NCBI GenBank assembly: GCA_050633625.1
Contig: JBOEGW010000019.1
Span: forward strand, 1-12,322
Length of the DNA stretch: 12,322 nucleotides
Source: JBOEGW01 sp050633625
GTDB taxonomy: Bacteria > Pseudomonadota > Alphaproteobacteria > Rhodobacterales > Rhodobacteraceae
Direction of reading: 5' to 3'
Shown: positions 7,202 through 12,294 of the stretch, in pieces
Layout: the number at the start of each line of letters is the position of its first letter
How positions within the stretch are numbered: position 1 is the first letter of the stretch
Notes under the pieces: model-generated
What the model was told of the DNA's origin: nothing
Databases searched by the model: none
Seen by the model: the letters and a program-made list of their open reading frames with translations, nothing else
Position numbers and translations under genes: made by a program

Positions 7202-7627
7202 TCAGCAGGACATGTCAGGGATTGGCTCCATACCTGACAATTGCAATGAATCCTGACTGGTTACGAAAGCATAATCACCGCCTTCGCCAATGATCGCCAC
7301 CATCTTTGCCCACTGTTCCTCGTCAGCTTTGAACTCAGACACGACACCATTTTCAACTGTGAATGCTGCCTGTTCACCAGATTGCGCCAGCAGCACAACC
7401 TGCGCCGGGGCAGGGTGCTTTGCGAACTGTACTGGAAGAGTGGCGTTCGATTTGTCGCCAAACACACGATCAGGATCGCAAGCCAGCGTGATTGAATAAC
7501 TGTCTTCTGCGTAAGAAAACACGGTCATTCCACGCGAAATGGATTGTGCCCATTGAGAACCTGCGAGCGCAGGCGTTGCTGCTGCAATGAGGCTCATTGC
7601 AAGCGAAAGCTGTAAACTAGTTTTCAT
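7202..7627 (-). CDS. Small exported protein with a signal peptide, function unknown
   Basis: A 141-residue protein from an ATG at 7627 (GAAGG about nine to ten bases upstream). A start nine codons earlier would spoil the signal peptide. Residues 1-22 form a classic Sec signal: MKTS, then a hydrophobic core, then PALA with cleavage before GSQ. The mature protein of about 119 residues has only two cysteines, Cys50 and the C-terminal residue Cys141, which could form a disulfide in the periplasm. The rest looks like a small beta-rich domain. I do not recognise the family. It is transcribed toward the virC-like pair and shares their terminator. It might be a periplasmic accessory of the transfer apparatus or a host-derived cargo gene. 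Confidence 0.8.
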   Translation of the reverse strand: MKTSLQLSLAMSLIAAATPALAGSQWAQSISRGMTVFSYAEDSYSITLACDPDRVFGDKSNATLPVQFAKHPAPAQVVLLAQSGEQAAFTVENGVVSEFKADEEQWAKMVAIIGEGGDYAFVTSQDSLQLSGMEPIPDMSC

Positions 7628-7765
7628 CACCACTAACCTTCTATTGACATGCACAACTCATGGCAGAATCCAAGCAATGTGACAACATGCTTGTGAAAGA
7701 ATACGCGGGCACGCGCCAAGGCGCGCGACATTCGTTTGGTTGGTCCGCCGCCACCTTTCGTCAAA

Positions 7766-7876
7766 GGCGTAAAGGGGCAAGCGCCAGCAAAGCTGGCGTC
7801 AATCTGTCTAACCGTGTCCTCGCGCTACGCGCTGCGGGCCGCACTATAGACAGATTGCCCCCTTGACCCCTCCGCC
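7766..7876. other. Multi-stem imperfect palindrome
   Basis: GGCG (7766-7769) and AGGGG (7773-7777) pair with CCCCT (7867-7871) and CGCC (7873-7876). Inside are a perfect hairpin CGCCAGC-AAA-GCTGGCG (7782-7798) and a second stem AATCTGTCTA (7801-7810) with TAGACAGATT (7847-7856), which itself encloses GCGC-TAC-GCGC (about 7822-7832). ORFs that can be read here on both strands have no ribosome site and follow the palindromes. I see no gene between 7628 and 8012; this element and the next fill much of that gap. Confidence 0.55.
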
Positions 7877-7891
7877 CAAAGTCGTCGGTCG

Positions 7892-7961
7892 GGCGTTGCC
7901 CTCCCTCCTTTGCCCCCGAAAAACCGTGGGGTTTTTCAGGACAAAGGCGCGAGGCCCCGCC
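7892..7961. other. Long interrupted hairpin ahead of a small gene
   Basis: Successive arms pair from outside inward. GGCG (7892-7895) pairs with CGCC (7958-7961), CCTC (7900-7903) with GAGG (7951-7954), CCTTTG (7907-7912) with CAAAGG (7942-7947), and GAAAAACC (7918-7925) with GGTTTTTC (7930-7937) around GTGG. Short internal loops separate the segments. The innermost stem followed by a short interval could act as a terminator or attenuator for transcripts reading toward the gene at 8013. Confidence 0.5.
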
Positions 7962-8012
7962 AATGCGGACAATTAGTCGCGTGTTGATAGCGCTGTGAGA
8001 GAAAGGGAAGCC

Positions 8013-8207
8013 ATGAACGCGGCAAAGGTTGGCAGACAGAAATGGCCTGACAGGTTGAAGATCTCCATGCGGATCAATGGTGAGCTGGTGGAAGTGGGGC
8101 AGAGATACCGTGGTCAAGACGGGAAGCTCTGCGTTGCCTGGACAGTACCATTCAGCAAGATCAAAAACGAGATCATCTATCTCGAACGGGCAGGGCAGCG
8201 CTCTTAG
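8013..8207 (+). CDS. Small unknown protein (64 residues)
   Basis: A 64-residue basic protein with a central stretch that looks like a small beta fold (ELVEVGQRYRGQDGKLCVAW). I do not recognise it. The ATG at 8013 has AAGGGA about six bases upstream; an in-frame GTG at 7995 has no clear ribosome site. The stop codon sits inside a strong terminator hairpin, which favours a true gene. It has one cysteine, no signal peptide and no membrane segment. It is isolated: the gene to the left reads away and the one to the right converges. Confidence 0.6.
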   Translation: MNAAKVGRQKWPDRLKISMRINGELVEVGQRYRGQDGKLCVAWTVPFSKIKNEIIYLERAGQRS

Positions 8208-8215
8208 CGCTGCCC
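8193..8215 (+). terminator. Terminator hairpin containing the stop codon
   Basis: A perfect 10-bp stem, GGGCAGCGCT (8193-8202) and AGCGCTGCCC (8206-8215), with a CTT loop. The stop of the 64-residue gene (TAG, 8205-8207) is in the loop and right arm. No T run follows. A second stem, GGTTTGAAA (8218-8226) with TTTCAAACC (8243-8251), and a third at 8260-8280 with one G-T pair continue the structured tail. Confidence 0.65.
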
Positions 8216-8277
8216 ACGGTTTGAAATCGCCCGTCAGGGAGGTTTCAAACCCAATTTCAAATCTGACCAAAGGTTAG

Positions 8278-8309
8278 ATTGGGGCGAAGCTCGGTCTCGC
8301 CCCAATTTT
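8278..8309 (+). terminator. Rho-independent terminator, rightward
   Basis: A 10-bp stem, ATTGGGGCGA (8278-8287) and TCGCCCCAAT (8297-8306), with a 9-base loop, ending in TTTT (8306-8309). This is a standard intrinsic terminator for transcripts from the small gene at 8013-8207. It overlaps by three bases the preceding stem that ends at 8280, so the two may be alternatives. Confidence 0.75.
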
Positions 8310-8323
8310 CAATACCAGCACAT

Positions 8324-8353
8324 AAGAAAGGACCGCGCTGACGGTCCTTTCTT
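8324..8353. terminator. Terminator for the leftward antirestriction operon
   Basis: An 11-bp perfect stem, AAGAAAGGACC (8324-8334) and GGTCCTTTCTT (8343-8353), with an 8-base loop, lies 17 bases past the stop of the leftward gene ending at 8371. Its T-rich 3' arm serves either direction, so it probably closes both convergent units. Confidence 0.75.
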
Positions 8354-8370
8354 TCGATCTCTTGGGCTGG

Positions 8371-8958
8371 CTATACTTTCGACCAGTTGCGTTGCATGAA
8401 TCGACTGATGCGGCATGTCGTGCCCGTGTCCACACATTCAAAGCATGTGGTTGCGCGGCGGTATCCCGCAAAACGCTCTTTGATAACCTTGAATGTCTGG
8501 CGCTCGATTCCGTCACCAAAGGTTAAAGGCTGCTCGAAACGAACAACGTCACCGTGATTGACTTTACGGCGCACCAAAGCCGCATTTTTCCGGCAACGCT
8601 CTCGCCACGACACAGCATATTCGCGGTCAGTTTCGCTCAACAGATCAAGCAATTTCTTTGGGGCCATTGCCTCACATGGACCCATGCTTTCCTCCATGTC
8701 CTTGTAGCACCATTCGCCACCACCGCGACGGGTCAGGACCACGGCTGCAAAAACATACCGGCCCAAGCTGTCGCGGGTGTAACCGTAGGTTTCGGTTTCC
8801 TCAGTTTTGCAGGTCACTTCAACGGCGACATACCAGACCGAGCCCTTGCGGGTGGTGAGGATGGGCCGCATGGCCCGATCCTCGTTTTCGTATGTCATAA
8901 GGCGCTCAATCTCTGCCTTTTCGTCTCGGGGCGGGGTGTAGTGGCAGGTCCAGCCCAT
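8371..8958 (-). CDS. Conserved-looking unknown protein coupled to ardC
   Basis: A 195-residue soluble protein beginning MGWTCHYTP. It may belong to one of the uncharacterised plasmid families found beside antirestriction genes (possibly DUF6927, from memory and not checkable here). It has seven cysteines, including a CFEC pair near the C-terminus that could bind metal, a central beta-rich part (KGSVWYVAVEV, YVFAAVVLTRR) and a basic helix around residues 118-133. The ATG shares its A with the ardC stop (TAATG), and GGAGG lies seven bases upstream, so translation is coupled to ardC. A role in overcoming host defence or handling entering DNA is inference from that partner. Confidence 0.85.
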   Translation of the reverse strand: MGWTCHYTPPRDEKAEIERLMTYENEDRAMRPILTTRKGSVWYVAVEVTCKTEETETYGYTRDSLGRYVFAAVVLTRRGGGEWCYKDMEESMGPCEAMAPKKLLDLLSETDREYAVSWRERCRKNAALVRRKVNHGDVVRFEQPLTFGDGIERQTFKVIKERFAGYRRATTCFECVDTGTTCRISRFMQRNWSKV

Positions 8959-9839
8959 TACGCTGCCTCCGACACTGCGGCCACGTTCTGCTTGTCCAAC
9001 ACATAGTCAAAAGCTTTCTGGGCTTGTGCAGCTGCCTTGAAAATAGCGTTCTTGTCGTCCTTGAGTGCTTTCAACCACCCTTCAACGTAAGCTGCGGTTT
9101 GGTCAAAATGCGGCTCAAACCCCAGATGAACGGCAAGAAATGCGCTGAAAATTTCGGCTTCAAGTTCGCCCATGGAATACTCGGCACGGTTTGCAAACTT
9201 CTTCTGGGTGCCAATGCGGTGATCGGCCAAGACATAATGCCCGATTTCATGACTCAAGGTGCCGTAGTATCCGGCTGCATCGTAGAACGTGGCAACAGGT
9301 GGCATATGCACCTGATCGTTCTTCGGGTCATAGTAAGCTTGCGGTTTGTCACTGGTGACAATCTCAGCGCCGATAGCGTCAAAGAATGAATCAAGCTCCG
9401 GGTTCGCTTCGGTGCCAAGATCGCGGGGCGGTTCGGGTCGGATATAGTATTCCTCGGGCAAGCCTTCGATCTGATCCACGTTGAAAACGCTGAAATACTT
9501 GACCACGCGCACGGTCTCGGCCTCGCCATCGACCTCCTTTTCATAGGTTCCATAGTAGACTGATTTCGTGGACTTCGCGCCCTTTTTAACGCAACCGCCC
9601 AATTCCAGTGCTTGCTTGAATGTCATCCAGCGCGCGGACTGATAGCCCTGCATCATGGCCGTTGCCCAAAGCATCAACACATTGACGCCCTGATACTTCT
9701 CGCCATTGTGCCGCAACGGGAAAGAAGCGCCTGCCATGTCGCCCGTCCACGGTTTGCGCCAGGGCGGGGTGCCTGCCTCGATCTGCTTAATGATCGTGTC
9801 AGTAACGTGCTGTTTAATGTCGAACCGTGCTTTTGCCAT
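8958..9839 (-). CDS. ardC: ArdC-type antirestriction protein (ssDNA-binding domain plus metallopeptidase)
   Basis: A 293-residue protein of the ArdC/TraC family. ArdC enters or is made early in the recipient, binds single-stranded DNA and blunts restriction of the incoming plasmid. Residues 1-130 are the N-terminal ArdC domain (TPPWRKPW, GVNVLMLW, WMTFKQA, KGAKSTKSVYYG, VFNVDQIEGLP). Residues 145-260 are the zinc peptidase-like domain, with HEIGH at 197-201 and a downstream acidic helix GELEAEIFSAFLA (224-236) carrying the likely third ligand. The length is normal. AAGGAGG six bases before the ATG at 9839 fixes the start; an open frame upstream to 10118 is low-complexity palindromic DNA and is excluded. 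It is first in a two-gene operon. A structured leader (9990-10088) lies upstream and may control it. Confidence 0.92.
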   Translation of the reverse strand: MAKARFDIKQHVTDTIIKQIEAGTPPWRKPWTGDMAGASFPLRHNGEKYQGVNVLMLWATAMMQGYQSARWMTFKQALELGGCVKKGAKSTKSVYYGTYEKEVDGEAETVRVVKYFSVFNVDQIEGLPEEYYIRPEPPRDLGTEANPELDSFFDAIGAEIVTSDKPQAYYDPKNDQVHMPPVATFYDAAGYYGTLSHEIGHYVLADHRIGTQKKFANRAEYSMGELEAEIFSAFLAVHLGFEPHFDQTAAYVEGWLKALKDDKNAIFKAAAQAQKAFDYVLDKQNVAAVSEAA

Positions 9840-9989
9840 GTCTGGCCTCCTTGTGGTGCGCCCGCTTCGGTCTGGTGCCAAAAATGGGCATCGGGGTTTT
9901 TGGACAGCGCGAATGCGCCTGCTCCTGAAACCTCGAATGCGATGAAAGAAAGGATTAGGAGCCAGCGGGCCAAATCGACATGACTGGCG

Positions 9990-10088
9990 CGGGCAGGCGG
10001 CGTAGCCGCCAACACGGGAATGTCTATTTTGCTTGCTGGCGGCGGCATCCCTGCCGCCAAACAGCCGAAGCGGCGTTCGGCTTGCCCG
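9990..10088. other. Cloverleaf-like four-way palindrome upstream of ardC
   Basis: An outer stem CGGGCA (9990-9995) with TGCCCG (10083-10088) encloses three hairpins: GGCGGC-GTA-GCCGCC (9996-10010, directly abutting the outer stem), TGGCGGC (10037-10043) with GCCGCCA (10053-10059), and AGCCGAA (10063-10069) with TTCGGCT (10076-10082). No gene is visible from 9840 to 10232. The layout suits a folded leader RNA of ardC on the minus strand, or a protein-binding DNA element. Neither is proven by sequence. Confidence 0.5.
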
Positions 10089-10100
10089 AACCCCAAGGCT

Positions 10101-10156
10101 CGATGCCTGTCCAGGCATCGTTATGAGGCGGAGTAGGGCAGGGCACTTAGCCCTGC
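10101..10156. repeat. Two perfect palindromes
   Basis: CGATGCCTG (10101-10109) pairs with CAGGCATCG (10112-10120) across two bases, and GCAGGGC (10138-10144) pairs with GCCCTGC (10150-10156). They continue the run of stems between ardC and the next leftward gene. They could be spare terminators or binding sites; no gene is apparent. Confidence 0.5.
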
Positions 10157-10180
10157 ACGACCCGCCCTGCCGCGCGCGGC

Positions 10181-10217
10181 TTCCCGAACACGGGAAAGGG
10201 CGGTCTCTCGACCGCCC
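10181..10217 (-). terminator. Double hairpin terminator for the small leftward gene
   Basis: GGGCGGTC (10198-10205) pairs with GACCGCCC (10210-10217), and TTCCCG (10181-10186) with CGGGAA (10191-10196). The pair begins 16 bases past the stop of the gene at 10233-10427. Only short T tracts are present, so these act as terminators by position. Confidence 0.6.
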
Positions 10218-10232
10218 AGGTGCGTTAGCGTC

Positions 10233-10427
10233 TTATTCCTGATCTTCCTCCTTCGGTTTGGCAGGGAACGCAGCCATTTCCACACCGGGGAACATGTCGT
10301 GCTTCACTGTGACCGAAGTGACGTTGCCGTTGTCGTCGGTGTTCAGGAAGAGAACCCCGCAGGTGTTCCAGAAGTTTTTGCCGTCTTTTTCGCCGGTTTT
10401 AACGCGCAGTTTCAGAGCTTGTGCCAT
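10233..10427 (-). CDS. Small unknown protein, relative of the gene at 11308-11517
   Basis: A 64-residue probably beta-rich protein with an acidic tail (KPKEEDQE). The central pattern is FWNTCGVLFLN, a variable loop, FPGVEMAAFPAK. The same order (RRVGAVFEN, FPVGATELVAFPAK, acidic tail) is found in the 69-residue product at 11308-11517, so I take the two as distant paralogues. I recall similar short proteins from proteobacterial plasmids (W-x-x-x-G-x-x-F plus a terminal proline segment), of unknown function. The ATG at 10427 has GAAGGA about eight to nine bases upstream. That ribosome site forms the edge of the large palindrome at 10434-10620, so initiation may depend on how the leader folds. 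Confidence 0.72.
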   Translation of the reverse strand: MAQALKLRVKTGEKDGKNFWNTCGVLFLNTDDNGNVTSVTVKHDMFPGVEMAAFPAKPKEEDQE

Positions 10428-10433
10428 TTTGTA

Positions 10434-10620
10434 GATCCTTCATCTTGTGTTTCGATAAACATTCTCTGGCGTGCAGCTATGAGGGGAGTGTCAGCAGGTA
10501 TTTTGTCGCGCGAGGAATGCCCGTAGGGCAGGGGAAAATACCTGTTGAAGCGGTTCTTGAACCGCGGCTCTCCCCGGCTGCGCGCGATGTTTTATCAGAT
10601 AGAAACACATATGAGGGATC
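10434..10620. other. Large multi-stem palindrome, candidate structured RNA
   Basis: Nested pairing covers 187 bases. The arms are 10434-10442 with 10612-10620 (9 pairs), 10446-10453 with 10602-10609 (8), 10454-10462 with 10587-10596 (9, one bulge), 10469-10477 with 10577-10585 (9), and 10483-10488 with 10570-10575 (6). Inside, two branches form: CAGGTATTTT (10495-10504) with AAAATACCTG (10535-10544), topped by TGCCC-GTA-GGGCA (10518-10530), and GCGGTTC (10550-10556) with GAACCGC (10559-10565). The two non-Watson-Crick pairs (10439/10615 and 10472/10582) are T-G on the plus strand but would be A-C on a minus transcript, hinting at a plus-strand RNA. The left edge overlaps the ribosome site of the minus-strand gene. 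I match it to no RNA family I know; a MITE-like intergenic element is the main alternative. Confidence 0.6.
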
Positions 10621-10834
10621 GGAAAGGGCGCTCAAGCTCGACTGTGATCAATCAAACCAAGAAAGGCAAAAGCGTTTGGATCAGCTGAAGAGGCTCCAAT
10701 GACCCACCGACAATAACGGCTGTCTCAGTGCAGGTTTGCTGATGCCGCCCAACTTGTTCCGTGTGGAGATCCGCATCCCAGATAAGCCAATCAGGAAAAT
10801 CAGAAAGGCGCAGGCCCGGGCAACGCGAGAGACA

Positions 10835-11066
10835 ATCCCGAAGGGATGGAAAGCGCGGCGGGGCGGCTTCGCCGCCAGGACAAGTCGATCGTTACCCGCA
10901 AGGGCCGATCCGCCCTGACCTGGGCGACCATGCGAGCCGCGCCGGATGCTGACTCGATAGAGACAGTAGCCGGCGCTTTGGCCGCAGGGAGACAGGGCAG
11001 GGGGGTTCGGAGCGAAAGCCGGTATGCCGGCTGAAGCTTAGAGCGCGGTCACGAGCTGCAAGCTCG
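10835..11066. repeat. Four scattered hairpins with 3-4-base loops
   Basis: The hairpins are ATCCC-GAA-GGGAT (10835-10847), GGCGGC-TTC-GCCGCC (10862-10876), AGCCGG-TATG-CCGGCT (11017-11032) and CGAGCT-GCA-AGCTCG (11052-11066). The gap from 10621 to 11076 has several short open frames on both strands, but none has a ribosome site or a protein-like composition that persuades me. It may be decayed coding DNA or purely structural. Confidence 0.5.
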
Positions 11067-11076
11067 GGATGGCCCA

Positions 11077-11132
11077 CAACCCTTTTCAAACCGTTACCCA
11101 ACCCTTTCGAAACCGTTCCGAAACCCTTATCG
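11077..11132. repeat. Five phased 11-bp repeats (possible iterons or operators)
   Basis: Consecutive units CAACCCTTTTC (11077), AAACCGTTACC (11088), CAACCCTTTCG (11099), AAACCGTTCCG (11110) and AAACCCTTATCG (11121, one base longer) share the pattern AACCnTT. They alternate between two variants (CCCTT and CCGTT), giving also a 22-bp period. They are followed by an AT-richer stretch (about 11135-11190). A pitch of 11 bp puts each unit on the same DNA face. This could be a replication-origin iteron set or an operator for the gene at 11308. No initiator gene is in the window. Confidence 0.6.
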
Positions 11133-11307
11133 AAAATGGCGCTCAAAAGTCGTAAACTATCTATAAGGGGTGTTAAATAGCTACTGGAACTGTAAGCATT
11201 CTTTCACTACGGTTCTTCCTGACGACACGAAACCGAGGATCTGAAGCGTTCACGGCGCACAAGCTCTTCAATCGTCAAAGGAAAGAAGTGAAACGAAGGA
11301 GACCACT

Positions 11308-11517
11308 ATGACACGATACACCCTAAACGTCCCTGTCAAATACGACGACAACGGCACTGAGAAGACGAGCTTCCGGCGAGTCGGGGCTGTTTTCGAAAAT
11401 CAACGCCGCGACAGCGACGAAACTTTCCTCTCGATCAAGCTCGACTTCCCTGTTGGTGCGACCGAGCTGGTGGCCTTCCCCGCGAAAGCAGGCGACGACA
11501 GCGACGTAACCGAATAG
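11308..11517 (+). CDS. Small unknown protein, relative of the gene at 10233-10427
   Basis: A 69-residue probably beta-rich protein with the shared pattern RRVGAVFEN, then FPVGATELVAFPAK, then an acidic tail (GDDSDVTE). AAGGAG six bases before the ATG is a strong ribosome site. Its sibling at 10233-10427 reads in the opposite direction from the same 880-base gap. About 170 bases lie between the 11-bp repeats and this ATG, room for a promoter and a leader, though I cannot pick a convincing -35/-10 pair. Function unknown; the acidic, beta-rich make-up would suit a protein- or nucleic-acid-binding helper or a DNA mimic, which is speculation. Confidence 0.75.
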   Translation: MTRYTLNVPVKYDDNGTEKTSFRRVGAVFENQRRDSDETFLSIKLDFPVGATELVAFPAKAGDDSDVTE

Positions 11518-11530
11518 GCAATACGCGGCG

Positions 11531-11550
11531 GGCGGCCGACACCGGCCGCC
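11531..11550 (+). terminator. GC-rich terminator hairpin
   Basis: GGCGGCCG (11531-11538) pairs with CGGCCGCC (11543-11550) around a 4-base loop, 13 bases after the stop of the 69-residue gene and ahead of a convergent gene. No T run follows directly, so it is assigned by position and symmetry. Confidence 0.65.
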
Positions 11551-11561
11551 GCGCAGCCGGG

Positions 11562-11723
11562 CTACTTGTCACGGCTTTTTATCTCGAACGTGATTTTCAG
11601 AAAAACCAAGTTGACTTCGATAGCCAGGCTCAGGTCGATGCGTTGAAGCTGCTTCCGAATTGTTTTCAATCTGCGCGCCGCGATGCGACGAAGGCGGGTT
11701 GCTGATTTACGAATGTATTTCAT
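11562..11723 (-). CDS. Very basic 53-residue unknown protein
   Basis: A 53-residue protein. Residues 1-30 are packed with Arg and Lys in a helical pattern (KYIRKSATRLRRIAARRLK), and residues 31-50 are hydrophobic with a beta-like pattern. The start at 11723 has AAGGAG seven bases upstream; an extension to 11762 lacks such a site. The basic helix suggests DNA, RNA or membrane binding. I do not recognise it. It converges with the gene at 11308-11517 and shares the terminator zone between them. Confidence 0.6.
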   Translation of the reverse strand: MKYIRKSATRLRRIAARRLKTIRKQLQRIDLSLAIEVNLVFLKITFEIKSRDK

Positions 11724-11758
11724 GATCTGTCTCCTTAATGAATAAACGAGGCAGAAAG

Positions 11759-11836
11759 ACACGGCGGGAAAGGGGACCAGTCAACACGCGCGGCACGCGC
11801 CCGAAGGCTTGGTGTTTACAGGTTCCCGCGCCGTGT
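11759..11836. other. Imperfect palindrome with a central hairpin
   Basis: ACACGGC-GGGAA (11759-11770) pairs with TTCCCG-C-GCCGTGT (11823-11836) with a two-base bulge, and encloses GCGCG-GCA-CGCGC (11788-11800). It lies between two divergent genes (11562-11723 and 11923-12294) and could hold regulatory or RNA function. I see no gene between 11724 and 11922; a reading frame from 11738 has no supporting features. Confidence 0.5.
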
Positions 11837-11922
11837 AAATTGGCCGATGATGTTCATGGAGACAGGGCAAGGCATGACGGACACGCATTTAAAAGGACGA
11901 GGCAGCGTGGTATCTGTGAGTA

Positions 11923-12294
11923 ATGAAGAACCTGTTGCGTAAACTGCTGAACTATCGCGCCAAACTGGTGGCAAGAAAGGAAGCTGTAGAAAGCTGGGAG
12001 AGACGTGTCGTAGATCCCATTGTCGCAAGTGGACGTGATGAGCTGCTAACAACAGCCTACAAACACCGATTTAAAGCTGTCCTTCATTCCTTATTGATTG
12101 GAATCTTCTTCGTGATCGGCTTGGTAGCCTATGCAATGAACAACGGGGAGTGGCTTTCGGACCATCGGTTTTACCTTATCCTTGTTATTAGCGGCATTGG
12201 AGTAATCTGGACCTCACGAGAAACGCTCTATCATTTCAGAATATGGGCGCAGAAAATGGAGCGGTGGCTGGCGGAGAACGATCCGCATTTCTAG
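11923..12294 (+). CDS. Small inner-membrane protein with two helices
   Basis: A 123-residue protein. A basic N-terminus that looks helical or coiled-coil (1-50) is followed by two membrane segments (about 52-72 and 82-97) joined by a short loop (MNNGEWLSDHR), then a cytoplasmic helical tail ending ENDPHF. The positive-inside rule puts both ends in the cytoplasm. I see no strong ribosome site before the ATG (GTGAG is very close), so the start is less certain than for its neighbours, and translation may be weak. Family unknown; entry exclusion or a plasmid-borne stress function would be guesses. Confidence 0.65.
   Translation: MKNLLRKLLNYRAKLVARKEAVESWERRVVDPIVASGRDELLTTAYKHRFKAVLHSLLIGIFFVIGLVAYAMNNGEWLSDHRFYLILVISGIGVIWTSRETLYHFRIWAQKMERWLAENDPHF

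Noticed and set aside
7761..8270. A 169-codon minus-strand frame across the structured gap and the 64-residue gene
   Set aside because: It runs through perfect palindromes and opposite the small plus-strand gene with its own ribosome site; composition is unconvincing.
9674..10096. Long open frames on both strands over the start of ardC
   Set aside because: They overlap ardC out of frame or antisense and lack ribosome sites.
9840..10118. Upstream extension of the ArdC frame by 93 codons
   Set aside because: The extension is encoded by the hairpin-rich leader, and the ATG at 9839 has an ideal AAGGAGG site and the family's usual N-terminus.
10434..10620. The large palindrome as an integron attC site, retron RNA or IscB-associated RNA
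   Set aside because: No integrase core site, reverse transcriptase or IscB/TnpB-like gene is present, and the fold does not match those I know.
10421..10702. A plus-strand frame of 93 codons, and a 33-codon frame from 10587, through the large palindrome
   Set aside because: Both follow the self-complementary structure. The end of the longer one looks slightly protein-like but there is no ribosome site.
10892..11146. An 84-codon minus-strand frame starting within the 11-bp repeats
   Set aside because: Its N-terminus merely translates the repeats, and the remainder crosses hairpins.
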